A DNA stretch of 64,000 bases from Kibdelosporangium aridum (GTDB taxonomy: Bacteria > Actinomycetota > Actinomycetes > Mycobacteriales > Pseudonocardiaceae): positions 372,001 to 436,000 of the forward strand of contig NZ_FWXV01000007.1 of the NCBI RefSeq assembly GCF_900176515.1, read 5' to 3'. The notes under the pieces are model-generated. The model was not told where the DNA came from, did no database searches, and saw nothing but the letters and a program-made list of their open reading frames with translations. Shown piece after piece: positions 33,669-41,847 of this stretch (the stretch's first letter is position 1; each line of letters begins with the position of its first letter). The translations under genes were made by a program, and so were the position numbers.

Positions 33669-34634
33669 ATGGCGAACACAAGTGCACGGATGCTGCGACT
33701 GCTGTCCTTGTTGCAGACCCATCGGTTCTGGCCGGGCAGCGAACTGGCTGACCGGCTCGAGGTCAGCCAACGAACACTCAGGCGCGACGTCGACCGGTTG
33801 CGGGAACTGGGTTACCCAGTCGACGCGAACCGGGGCGTCGCGGGTGGATACCAACTGCAGTCGGGCGCGGCCATGCCGCCGTTGCTGCTCGACGACGAAG
33901 AAGCCGTCGCGATCGCGGTCGGATTGCGGACGGCCGCGGGCGGCGCGGTCGACGGCATCGAAGAGACCTCGATGCGGGCGTTGACGAAGGTCATCCAGGT
34001 GATGCCGCCACGGTTGCGGCGCAGAGTAGAGGCGCTGCGCAGCTATACCGTGCCGACGTTCTGGGGCGGTGCCACGACCAACGCGACCGTCGATGCGATG
34101 TCGTTGACGGTGATCGCATCGTCGTGCCGTGACGACGAACGGCTTCGCTTCGGCTACAAGACCTATGACGGCGAGGAGTCGAAACGGCATGTCGAGCCGC
34201 ACCGGCTGGTCTCACTGGGACGTCGCTGGTACCTCGTCGCGTGGGACGTCGAACGGCATGACTGGCGCACGTTCCGTGCCGACCGGATGGTCGACCCGAA
34301 GCCGACCGGTGCGCGGTTCCGGCAGCGCGAGCTGCCCGGCGGTGACGCGGGCGCGTTCGTCCGTGACCGGTTGAACCAACGGCCGACGCAGTACGAGGCG
34401 ATCATGGAGATCAAGGCCCCGGCGACGAAGGTCAAGGAGCACGTGGCGCATTGGGGCACGGTCGAGCCGGTCACCGACGAGACCTGCCGTCTGATCATGA
34501 AGGTCGACTCGTTCGAGTGGCCAACGGTGGTCCTCGGCGTCATCGGTGCCGAGTTCACCGTCGTCGGGCCGCCGGAACTGAAGGACTACATCCGCGAAAT
34601 GGGGAAGGCGTTGCTGCGCTCGACCGAGGGCTAG
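33669..34634 (+). CDS. WYL-domain transcriptional regulator (YafY/DeoR-like)
   Basis: The 321-residue protein has an N-terminal HTH_11 winged helix (LADRLEVSQRTLRRDVDRLR ELGYPVDANRG) and a central WYL domain (VEPHRLVSLGRRWYLVAWDV). A C-terminal WCX-like extension follows. WYL domains sense nucleic acids or small ligands, and members are repressors or activators of divergent genes. Position and spacer palindrome point to control of the DrrAB-like exporter. Confidence 0.9.
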   Translation: MANTSARMLRLLSLLQTHRFWPGSELADRLEVSQRTLRRDVDRLRELGYPVDANRGVAGGYQLQSGAAMPPLLLDDEEAVAIAVGLRTAAGGAVDGIEETSMRALTKVIQVMPPRLRRRVEALRSYTVPTFWGGATTNATVDAMSLTVIASSCRDDERLRFGYKTYDGEESKRHVEPHRLVSLGRRWYLVAWDVERHDWRTFRADRMVDPKPTGARFRQRELPGGDAGAFVRDRLNQRPTQYEAIMEIKAPATKVKEHVAHWGTVEPVTDETCRLIMKVDSFEWPTVVLGVIGAEFTVVGPPELKDYIREMGKALLRSTEG

Positions 34635-34750
34635 AAGCGTTACCGATCTCCGCTGTCGATTTTCACACACCGTTATTTTTTGGGTTTCCCGCAGAGCAGT
34701 GGGTAGCGTGTCGGCGCCTGGCATCGAGGCCGGCACGTCACTGTCACAGA

Positions 34751-34786
34751 CCGGACGGACCATCCGCTGGGGGCGAGTCCGTCCGG
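34751..34786 (+). promoter_or_regulatory. Hairpin in the leader of the MFS gene
   Basis: CCGGACGGAC and GTCCGTCCGG pair perfectly around a 16-nt loop. The 3' arm ends just before the AAAGGGA ribosome binding site. It could be a terminator of the WYL gene, an attenuator or an operator palindrome; the sequence does not decide. Confidence 0.45.
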
Positions 34787-34805
34787 CCTTCGAAAGGGAA
34801 TTGTC

Positions 34806-36053
34806 TTGCGGCGCACCATGCCGCCGATGTTTCGCGCGCTCGCGCACCACAACTATCGGCTTTGGGCCGGCGCGGATCTCGTGTCGGTCACCGGCACGTG
34901 GATGCAGGTCCTCGGTCTGAACTGGGTGGTGCTGGCGCAGACCGGCTCCGCGACCGCGGTCGGCCTGTCCGTGATGACCACCGCACTGCCCGCGATCGTG
35001 CTCGGGCCGTGGGCCGGGGCGTTGGCTGACCGGATCGACCCGCGCCGGGTGATCATCGCCGGACACGTCGGCCACGCCGCGCTCGCGTTGATCCTCGCGC
35101 TGGTCGTGGCCACCGACGCGCCGGTGGCGGTGATCTACCCGCTGACCGTGCTGTCCGGGTTGATCAGCGTGTTCGAAGGGCCCGCACTGGGCCGATTCGG
35201 TGCCATGGTGGTCCCGCGGGAACACCTCGGCAACGCCCTGGCACTCGGCTCATTGATCAACTCCACCGGTCGTGTGCTGGGCATGAGCGCGGCCGGCCTG
35301 CTGGCCGCCACAGTGGGTGAGCCCACGCTGTTCCTCGTCAACGCGGTCAGCTTCGGTGCGGTGCTACTGGCCATCGCGCTGATGCGGCCGGTGGAGTTGC
35401 ACCCGTTGACCACGAGCACACCGGATCGGGCGGGAATTCGCGCAGGACTGCGATACCTGAGCAGGCGTCGCACGTTGCTGACGCTGTTGGCGCTCGGTTT
35501 CGTACTGTCCGGGCTGGGGCGCAACTACCAGGTGACCATGGCGGCCATGGCCGATGGCCCGCTGGGCTCAGGGGCGACCGGCTATGGCGTGCTCTCCGCG
35601 GTGTTCGCGGTCGGGACTGTCCTCGGCGGACTGATCGCGGCCCGTCTGCGTGAGCTGACGTTGCCGTTGTTGTTCGGCGCGGCCGCGATCACCAGCTGCC
35701 TGCAGGCATTGAGCGGGCTGAGCACCAGCCTGATCGGCTTCGCGGCGATGATCCTGCCGATCGCGGCAGGCGCGGTCCTGATCGACACGGTCAGCAGCAC
35801 GCGCCTGCAACTGGACTCCGCCGGGGACATGCGTGGCCGGGTGCTGGCGGCTCAGAACGTCGTCGCGGCTGCCGCGGGAGCGGTCGGCGCGCCCCTGCTC
35901 GGCTGGTTGTGCGAACACCTCAGTCCTGGGATGGCGCTGGTGGTGGGCGGTTCGGTCACGTTGGCCGCCACGTTGCTGGCCATCTCGGCGAGCAGGCGCG
36001 CCCCGGACACGATCCTGGTCGATGAGCCCGCATTGGCCACTGCTCGGGCCTAG
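34806..36053 (+). CDS. MFS transporter (enterobactin-exporter EntS-like)
   Basis: The 415-residue protein has about 12 hydrophobic segments and starts FRALAHHNYRLWAGADLVSV TGTWMQ, the N terminus typical of the EntS/MFS_3 group. That group exports siderophores or drugs. The cytoplasmic loop LADRIDPRRVIIAGH contains the MFS motif A. The TTG at 34806 is chosen because AAAGGGA lies 8 bp upstream; the ATG at 34818 would be too far from it. dinB follows after 9 bp, so the two may share a transcript. Confidence 0.88.
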   Translation: MRRTMPPMFRALAHHNYRLWAGADLVSVTGTWMQVLGLNWVVLAQTGSATAVGLSVMTTALPAIVLGPWAGALADRIDPRRVIIAGHVGHAALALILALVVATDAPVAVIYPLTVLSGLISVFEGPALGRFGAMVVPREHLGNALALGSLINSTGRVLGMSAAGLLAATVGEPTLFLVNAVSFGAVLLAIALMRPVELHPLTTSTPDRAGIRAGLRYLSRRRTLLTLLALGFVLSGLGRNYQVTMAAMADGPLGSGATGYGVLSAVFAVGTVLGGLIAARLRELTLPLLFGAAAITSCLQALSGLSTSLIGFAAMILPIAAGAVLIDTVSSTRLQLDSAGDMRGRVLAAQNVVAAAAGAVGAPLLGWLCEHLSPGMALVVGGSVTLAATLLAISASRRAPDTILVDEPALATARA

Positions 36054-36062
36054 CCTGAACGC

Positions 36063-37088
36063 ATGGACTGGGTGCTGCACGTCGATCTCGACCAGTTCCT
36101 CGCCGCGGTCGAGATCGCACGGCACCCTGAGCTGAAGGGCAAGCCGGTCGTGGTGGGCGGGGCAGGCGACCCGACGCAGCGCGGGGTCGTGGCCACGGCG
36201 TCGTACGAGGCCAGGGCGTTCGGCGTGCATTCGGGCATGCCGTTGCGGACCGCCGCCAAGAAGTGCCCCGACGCGATCTTCCTGCCCAGTGACGCACCGG
36301 CGTACGAAGAAGTGTCCGACCGCGTGATGGCCACTTTGCGCGAGTTCCCTGTGGTCGTCGAGGTCATCGGCTGGGACGAGGCGTTCGTCGGCGCGCGCAC
36401 CGATGACCCCGAGGTGCTGGCCGCCGACATCCAGAAAGCCGTGTCAGCGAAGACCGGGATGTCGTGTTCTGTGGGCATCGGGGACAACAAGCTGCGCGCG
36501 AAAATCGCCACGGGGTTCGCCAAGCCCGCCGGCGTTTACCGGCTGACCAGGGACAACTGGGTGGCCGTGATGGCCAAGCGGCCAGTGGACGCGCTCTGGG
36601 GAATCGGCCCGAAGACGACCAAGAAGCTACTCGAACTGGGGTTGGAGACGGTCGAGCAGCTGGCGCGCTCGGACCCTGCCGCACTGGCCGAGCGGTTCGG
36701 GCCGAATATGGGCCCGTGGTACCGGACGCTCGCGTTGGGAGCCGGTGACCCGAACGTCGAAGCCACGCCGTACGTGGCCAAGTCCCGCAGCCGCGAGGTC
36801 ACGTTCCAGGAGAACATCAGCGACCATGCGGAGATCGCGTCCCAAGTGGCCGGTCTGGCGAAGCGGGTCGCTCAGGACGTCGCGGACGAAGGCCGTCCGG
36901 CGGCGCGTGTCGCGGTGAAGGTCAGGTTCGCGCCGTTCCTGACGTACACGCGCAGCATCACGCTGCCGTCGCCCAGCGACGACCCTGCGGAGATCGAACG
37001 CGCGGCACTGGAAGTGCTCGATTTGTTCGAACTGAAGAAGCCGGTGCGGTTGCTCGGGGTGCGGGCTGAGTTCCCGGTCACCGATTGA
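36063..37088 (+). CDS. dinB: Y-family DNA polymerase, DinB2-like, with leucine at the steric-gate position
   Basis: The 341-residue translesion polymerase carries metal ligands Asp8 (HVDLDQF), Asp105 and Glu106 (VIGWDEAFVG). It also has thumb helix-hairpin-helix motifs (LWGIGPKTTKKL) and a little-finger domain, but no C-terminal beta-clamp motif that I can identify. Aligned to E. coli Pol IV, the steric-gate residue Phe13 is Leu13 here. The WDEA form of the second motif and this leucine match mycobacterial DinB2, which readily uses ribonucleotides. Its last 11 bp overlap the convergent TetR gene. Confidence 0.9.
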   Translation: MDWVLHVDLDQFLAAVEIARHPELKGKPVVVGGAGDPTQRGVVATASYEARAFGVHSGMPLRTAAKKCPDAIFLPSDAPAYEEVSDRVMATLREFPVVVEVIGWDEAFVGARTDDPEVLAADIQKAVSAKTGMSCSVGIGDNKLRAKIATGFAKPAGVYRLTRDNWVAVMAKRPVDALWGIGPKTTKKLLELGLETVEQLARSDPAALAERFGPNMGPWYRTLALGAGDPNVEATPYVAKSRSREVTFQENISDHAEIASQVAGLAKRVAQDVADEGRPAARVAVKVRFAPFLTYTRSITLPSPSDDPAEIERAALEVLDLFELKKPVRLLGVRAEFPVTD

Positions 37089-37656
37089 GGATCGTGTTCA
37101 TGAGCGTCATCGTCGTCTCGGCCGGGCCAAGGGTCTGCAACGACTCCGGTAGCACGATGAAGCTGAACAGGGTTCCGACGTAGATCACCCGCAGCAAGTG
37201 GATCTGCACGTCGGTGGGCTCGACGCCGTCGGCCCGGTGTGCTTCGTGCACGAGTTTCACGCCTGAGGTGAACGTCTCGACCAGGGTGGCGTGCAGCTCG
37301 GGCCGCCTGGTTCCTTCGAGCAGCAACTCCATCATCGCGCGGTACCGGTCCTTGTGGACGGTCACCGACTCGTCGAGCACCTGCGCGAGGATCTCCATCA
37401 GTGCGGTGCGGTCCAGCTCGCCCGCACGCTTGGCGCGCAACTCGGCGATCCACTCGAAGTGCAAGTGGACGATGCGTTTCACGGTCGCCTCAAGCAATGC
37501 GTCCCGCGACCGGAAGTAGTTCGACGTCGTGCCCCGGGGCACCGCGGCCGTTTCGTCGACCGATCGGTGCGACAGCCCATGGCTGCCTTCGCTTGCGACG
37601 ATCGCGATGGCGGCGTCCGCGAGGGCGTCGCGGCGTTGCTGGTTGACCGGTGGCAC
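37078..37656 (-). CDS. TetR/AcrR-family transcriptional regulator
   Basis: The 192-residue repressor has the N-terminal HTH AIVASEGSHGLSHRSVDETA AVPRGTTSNYFRSRDALLEA and a helical ligand-binding domain. The GTG start follows AGGGAGGT. It lies 36 bp downstream of the ArsR gene on the same strand. A perfect 14-bp palindrome of TetR type at 38121-38134, upstream of ArsR, could be its operator. Target and ligand are unknown. Confidence 0.87.
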   Translation of the reverse strand: MPPVNQQRRDALADAAIAIVASEGSHGLSHRSVDETAAVPRGTTSNYFRSRDALLEATVKRIVHLHFEWIAELRAKRAGELDRTALMEILAQVLDESVTVHKDRYRAMMELLLEGTRRPELHATLVETFTSGVKLVHEAHRADGVEPTDVQIHLLRVIYVGTLFSFIVLPESLQTLGPAETTMTLMNTILNR

Positions 37657-37692
37657 GGCGGTACCTCCCTGGACGGCTCCGGGAGGGCGAGT

Positions 37693-38052
37693 CTAATTGT
37701 CCGCCGCCCGTTGACCGTCTTCCGCGGCCCGTCGTTCGCGCTTGCCGCGCGCCAGCTCGGTGCCGAGCGCGTCGAGGCGTTGCGTCCAGAACCGCCGGTA
37801 GCGCTCCAGCCAGAGGTCGATCTGCTTCAGCGGCTCGGGATCGACCGAATACAGCCGTCGAGTGCCGTCCGGGCGGACGGTCGCGAACCCGTTGTCCCTG
37901 AGCACCCGCAGATGCTGGGAGACTCCCGGTTGGGAGATGCCGAACTCCTCCTGCACGACCGCGCTGATCTCGCCGGCGGCTCGTTCCCCGTCGGCGAGCA
38001 GCTCGAGGATCCGGCGCCGGACCGGGTCACCGAGCACGTCGAACGCATGCAT
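37693..38052 (-). CDS. ArsR-family (SdpR-like) transcriptional repressor, probably leaderless
   Basis: The 119-residue winged-helix protein begins MHAFDVLGDPVRRRILELLA and contains the recognition helix GISQPGVSQHLRVLRDNGFA, a typical metal-site-free ArsR form. The ATG at 38052 lies 7 bp after a good -10 hexamer (TTTAAT), so the mRNA probably starts at the start codon. This is common in actinobacteria. The promoter overlaps a perfect palindrome, which suggests autoregulation. TetR follows in the same direction. Confidence 0.87.
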   Translation of the reverse strand: MHAFDVLGDPVRRRILELLADGERAAGEISAVVQEEFGISQPGVSQHLRVLRDNGFATVRPDGTRRLYSVDPEPLKQIDLWLERYRRFWTQRLDALGTELARGKRERRAAEDGQRAADN

Positions 38053-38059
38053 ACCGTCA

Positions 38060-38091
38060 ATTAAACGGCCCGTACTTATATAAGTCAAAGC
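38060..38091 (-). promoter_or_regulatory. ArsR promoter with overlapping palindromic operator
   Basis: On the minus strand, TTGACT is followed by 17 bp and TTTAAT, close to the sigma-70 consensus. The spacer side of the -35 box holds ACTTATATAAGT (38074-38085), a perfect 12-bp palindrome of the kind bound by ArsR dimers. Confidence 0.7.
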
Positions 38092-38120
38092 CTATTCGCT
38101 TTGGTGGCATTGACCCGATG

Positions 38121-38134
38121 ACCGACCGGTCGGT
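38121..38134. promoter_or_regulatory. Perfect TetR-type palindrome
   Basis: ACCGACCGGTCGGT is a perfect 14-bp inverted repeat between the ArsR and GH95 genes. The TetR gene at 37078-37656 is the nearest candidate binder. The rest of the 38053-38383 gap is AT-rich promoter-like DNA without a gene. Confidence 0.5.
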
Positions 38135-38343
38135 AGGCGTGTTGCGGCGCGCCACTCAACGAGCAGGGGAAACTTTTTATGTATCAAAAACAAGCCTTCT
38201 AACTGCGGCTTCGCCGGAGTGGCCGAAACAAGCCACCGCAGATCGCTGGTGATCGGATACGATCAGATCTGTCCGGTTCGGGACAAAGAGTTACGACGTT
38301 TGACCGTTGACGGCCTGTTCGCCGCAGTGACATCATCCGATCC

Positions 38344-38372
38344 ATATCGTATCTGATATCCGATATCTGATT
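38344..38372 (+). promoter_or_regulatory. Candidate GntR operator before the GH95 gene
   Basis: Overlapping GATATC palindromes (TCTGATATCCGATATCTGAT) end 12 bp before the GH95 start codon. Positions 38347-38364 match the site upstream of gntR at 17 of 18 bases. Confidence 0.55.
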
Positions 38373-38383
38373 GGGGTTGTTCG

Positions 38384-40720
38384 ATGTCGCACACCCGCCG
38401 CACCATCCTCAAAGCCGGCAGCGTGATCGGCGCCGGAGCCGCGATCGGCGGGCTGCGGACATTCACCGCCCAGGCCGAGGAAGTGGACCGGCCGGCCTCG
38501 GTCCAGCTGGTGTCCGAACAAGACGCCACCACGTTCTTCCACCTCGCGCCCGCGGTGGAAAGCCGGATCATCGAGCAAGGTCTGCCCATCGGCAACGGCC
38601 GGTTAGGCGCGCTTGTCGGCGGCAACCCGGCGAGCGACTCCTTCTACGTCACTGACGTCTCGCTGTGGGCCGGCGACAAGAACGACGTGCTCGACAACGA
38701 GGGCCAGTTCCCCTACGAACGCGTGCACTTCGGCACCTTCAACGTGCTGGCGCAGGCTGCCGTGTCGATCCCGGAGCACGCGCCGAACGTGATCACGAGG
38801 TACCGCCGCACGCTGGACATCAGCAACGGCATCGTCACCTCGTCCTACGAGTACAAGGGCACCAGATACCGGCGCGAGGTGTACTCCAGCCACCCGGACG
38901 ACGTGATCGTCATGCGTCTGACACGCGATGGCCGCGGCGCGCACACCGGCACTATCTCGATCACCGGCACGCACAACGAGTCCACAGTCGACGGCACGAT
39001 CAGCGGAAAGCTGGACAACGGCCTGAAGTACGCCGCGGTCGTCCAGGCGGCGAGCAGGGGCGGCCGGATCGGGCTGAAGGACAACCAGGTCACGTTCACC
39101 GACTGCGCCGAAGTCGTCATCGTCATCAGCGGCGGAACGAACTACGTACCCAGATACGAAATCGGATATATGAACGCGAGCGCCGATCCGTTGGCGATCG
39201 CGCGCGACAAGGCGACGAAGACGCTCAAGGCGTCCGGTGACGCGTTGCTCGCCACGCACGTCCGCGACTACCAGTCGCTGTACAACCGGATGACGGTCAA
39301 CTTCGGACAGTCCTCCCGCCACCAGCGGTCAATGGACACGTGGTCTCGGCTCGTCGTCCGCGGCACGCCCGGTGCGGCGGCCGACCCGGAGCTTGAGGCC
39401 AGCTACCTGCAGTTCGGCCGCTACCTGATGATCACCGGCTCACGTGACAACCTGCCGCTGAACCTGCAGGGCCTGTGGCTGCACAACAACACACCGGACT
39501 GGATGGCCGACTACCACACCGACGTCAACGTCCAGATGAACTACTGGATGGCCGACCGCGCGGGCCTGTCGGACTGCTTCGAACCGTTCGCCGACTACTG
39601 CGTCGCGCAGCTGCCCGGCTGGACCAAGACGACCCAGGAGTTGTTCCTCGACCCGCGCAACAGGTTCCGCAACAGCTCCGGCAAGGTCGGTGGCTGGGCG
39701 GTGGCGTACTCGACGAACATCTACGGCGGCTCCGGCTGGTGGTGGCACTCCGGCGGCAACGCGTGGATCTGCAACTCGCTGTGGGAGCACTACGAGTACA
39801 CACAGGACCGCGCATACCTGGCGAAGATCTACCCGCTGCTCAAGGGCGCCTGCGAGTTCTGGGAGCACCGGCTGATCATGGACCCGGTGCGGCAGAAACT
39901 GGTCGCCGACAAGGACTGGTCGCCCGAGCACGGGCCGCAGGACGCCATCGGCATCACCTACGCACAGGAACTGTGCTGGGACCTGTTCGAGCACTTCCGC
40001 GCCGCGAGCACGATCCTGAACAAGGACCGCGCGTACGCGCAGACCATCGCCGGGCTGCAGGAGAAGCTGTACATGCCCGAGGTCAGCCCGAAGTCCGGCT
40101 GGCTGCAGGAGTGGATGAGCCCGGACAACCTCGGCGAGACCACGCACCGGCACTTGTCCGGCCTGATCGGGTTCTTCCCCGGTGACCGGATCAAGACCGA
40201 CACCAGTCCCCGCGAACTGGTCGAAGGCGTACGCCAGCAGTTGATCGCGCGTGGGATGGACAGCTTCGGCTGGGCGTGCGCGTGGCGTGCACTGTGCTGG
40301 GCGAGGCTGAAGGACTCCGAGCGCGCGTACCAGCTGTTCCTCAACGTGCTGCGGCCTTCGGTCAGCAACTCCAACGGCACCGCGCCGAACCTGTTCGACA
40401 TGTACAGCCAGGGCAGCTACGCGATCTTCCAGATCGACGCCAACTTCGGCGCGCCGTCGGCGATGATCGAAATGCTGGTGTACTCGCGGCCGGGCCTGAT
40501 CGAACTGCTGCCCGCGTTGCCCGCGCAGTGGGCCAAGACGGGCAAGATCACCGGTGTCGGCGCACGCGGCGGCTTCACGGTGGACGTCTCATGGCGCGAC
40601 GGGAAGGTCACAAGCGCGACCATCCACAGCACCACGGGCACCGAGACCGTGGTGCAGTTCGGCTCGTGGCGCAAGAACATCCGCCTGCGCCCCGGGCAGA
40701 GCGTCACTGTCAGGCCGTAG
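38384..40720 (+). CDS. Secreted GH95-family alpha-L-fucosidase-like glycosidase
   Basis: The 778-residue enzyme has a twin-arginine signal peptide (MSHTRRTILKAGSVIGAGAA). The GH95 architecture follows: an N-terminal beta domain (LPIGNGRLGALVGGNPASDS) and an (alpha/alpha)6 barrel containing NLPLNLQGLWLHNNTPDWMA and DYHTDVNVQMNYW. A C-terminal beta domain ends the protein. Family members invert alpha-1,2-fucosidic (and some galactosidic) bonds on host or plant glycans. Its length is about that of the family. It is monocistronic, with a GntR-type motif directly upstream. Confidence 0.9.
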   Translation: MSHTRRTILKAGSVIGAGAAIGGLRTFTAQAEEVDRPASVQLVSEQDATTFFHLAPAVESRIIEQGLPIGNGRLGALVGGNPASDSFYVTDVSLWAGDKNDVLDNEGQFPYERVHFGTFNVLAQAAVSIPEHAPNVITRYRRTLDISNGIVTSSYEYKGTRYRREVYSSHPDDVIVMRLTRDGRGAHTGTISITGTHNESTVDGTISGKLDNGLKYAAVVQAASRGGRIGLKDNQVTFTDCAEVVIVISGGTNYVPRYEIGYMNASADPLAIARDKATKTLKASGDALLATHVRDYQSLYNRMTVNFGQSSRHQRSMDTWSRLVVRGTPGAAADPELEASYLQFGRYLMITGSRDNLPLNLQGLWLHNNTPDWMADYHTDVNVQMNYWMADRAGLSDCFEPFADYCVAQLPGWTKTTQELFLDPRNRFRNSSGKVGGWAVAYSTNIYGGSGWWWHSGGNAWICNSLWEHYEYTQDRAYLAKIYPLLKGACEFWEHRLIMDPVRQKLVADKDWSPEHGPQDAIGITYAQELCWDLFEHFRAASTILNKDRAYAQTIAGLQEKLYMPEVSPKSGWLQEWMSPDNLGETTHRHLSGLIGFFPGDRIKTDTSPRELVEGVRQQLIARGMDSFGWACAWRALCWARLKDSERAYQLFLNVLRPSVSNSNGTAPNLFDMYSQGSYAIFQIDANFGAPSAMIEMLVYSRPGLIELLPALPAQWAKTGKITGVGARGGFTVDVSWRDGKVTSATIHSTTGTETVVQFGSWRKNIRLRPGQSVTVRP

Positions 40721-40723
40721 CCC

Positions 40724-41167
40724 TCAGACACCCAGTTCGCCGGCCAACCTCCGCAAATAGCCGGCGAACTGGGCCCTATCCTGCTCCTCCCAGTTCTCGG
40801 TCAGCTCGTCGAACACGCGGCGCTGCCAATTCCGCGCGCCCGCGAGCAACTGCTCACCGGACTCGGTGAGCCGGACCACCGTCCGCCGTTTGTCCTTTTC
40901 GGACTCCGTACGCACCAGATATCCCGCTTCGGCGGCATCCCTGACCATCCGGCTCGCGCCGGAGTGGTCGAGGCCGAGCTGGTGCGCGATCGCGTTCACC
41001 GTCGCCTCGCCGCCCTGACCGGCGGTCTGGACGGCCTCGACCGCCTGGATGTGCTGCACGTGCCGCATCTCGCCGGTCACCTCCGCGGACGCGCGCGTGC
41101 TCCACCGTCTGGACCAGAACCGCACGAGCCGGAACAACGCCGGCCCGCCATCGGCGTCACTCACCAT
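40724..41167 (-). CDS. MarR-family transcriptional regulator
   Basis: The 147-residue winged-helix protein contains ATVNAIAHQLGLDHSGASRM, the wing RTESEKDKRRTVVRLTESGE and a C-terminal dimer helix. The ATG at 41167 is chosen; the open frame extends further upstream but runs into the divergent promoter. It faces the glyoxalase-like gene across a 67-bp spacer with nested inverted repeats around a TATAAT box. It most likely represses both. The ligand is unknown. Confidence 0.86.
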   Translation of the reverse strand: MVSDADGGPALFRLVRFWSRRWSTRASAEVTGEMRHVQHIQAVEAVQTAGQGGEATVNAIAHQLGLDHSGASRMVRDAAEAGYLVRTESEKDKRRTVVRLTESGEQLLAGARNWQRRVFDELTENWEEQDRAQFAGYLRRLAGELGV

Positions 41168-41182
41168 GCCCCACCCTACATC

Positions 41183-41220
41183 GTGTGCAAATCGCACGTA
41201 TAATTGCGTGCGAATCACAC
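41183..41220. promoter_or_regulatory. Nested inverted repeats around TATAAT between marR and glyoxalase genes
   Basis: GTGTG (41183) and CACAC (41220), with inner CGCACG and CGTGCG, flank TATAAT at 41199-41204. A bound MarR dimer would cover the -10 element. Confidence 0.65.
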
Positions 41221-41234
41221 GCATTGGAGGACAC

Positions 41235-41609
41235 GTGAGCATCGTGCTGAATCACACGATCGTCCCGGCCACCGACAAGGTCGAGGCTGCGCGGTTCCTG
41301 GCTGACCTGCTTGGACTGGAGGTTGGCGCGCCAGCGGGGCCGTTCATCCCCCTGCAGGTGAACGACGATCTGACGCTGGACTTCGACGACCGGCACGGGG
41401 TGCACCCCTGCCACTACGCGTTCCTGGTCGACGACGGAACCTTCGACGCTCTGCTGGCGAAGGTCGAACGGTCACCCGAGATCGACTACGGCTCCGGCCA
41501 TGCGGGTGGCTGGGACCGCTCGATCAACCACTTGGGCGGTGGGCGCGGGGTGTACGTCCGCGATCCGAACGGACACGCCTACGAGTTCTTCACAGCGATA
41601 CCCGACTGA
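41235..41609 (+). CDS. VOC/glyoxalase-bleomycin-resistance superfamily protein
   Basis: The 124-residue single-domain protein of the vicinal-oxygen-chelate fold has two beta-alpha-beta-beta-beta units: VLNHTIVPATDKVEAARFLA and HYAFLVDDGTFDALLAKVE. It ends RGVYVRDPNGHAYEFFTAIP, where the terminal Glu and the earlier His are the usual metal ligands. It could be a small dioxygenase, isomerase or binding protein; the reaction is unknown. The GTG start follows TTGGAGGA. It is divergent from, and probably controlled by, the MarR gene. Confidence 0.86.
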   Translation: MSIVLNHTIVPATDKVEAARFLADLLGLEVGAPAGPFIPLQVNDDLTLDFDDRHGVHPCHYAFLVDDGTFDALLAKVERSPEIDYGSGHAGGWDRSINHLGGGRGVYVRDPNGHAYEFFTAIPD

Positions 41610-41847
41610 ACTCCAGCGGCCCCGCGACGAGGTGTCCTGCCCAGACGGGCAAGCAGTCCAGAAGCCGAGTTGCGGTTGGCAAGCCACCGCCATTGACGCT
41701 CCCGGGACCCTGTCGCCAGGACATCTCCGGCGGCTTCAGTCAAATTCGGTCGCCGTGGGGCGCTGGCCGCAGATGCGGCTCGTTCAGGTCCATGTCGTCG
41801 AGGCGAAGCGGGATCTTGAGTCGGAACACTGGTTCCTGTCGGGTGGA

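Noticed and set aside
29955..41609. Genomic island boundaries or attachment sites around the regulator-rich region
   Set aside because: No integrase, transposase, tRNA gene or matching att repeats were found; base composition stays similar.
41740..41829. Minus-strand 29-codon frame VFRLKIPLRLDDMDLNEPHL in the glyoxalase-GNAT gap
   Set aside because: Protein-like composition but too short, no ribosome binding site, and the same frame runs back into the GNAT gene out of phase; at most a decayed tail.
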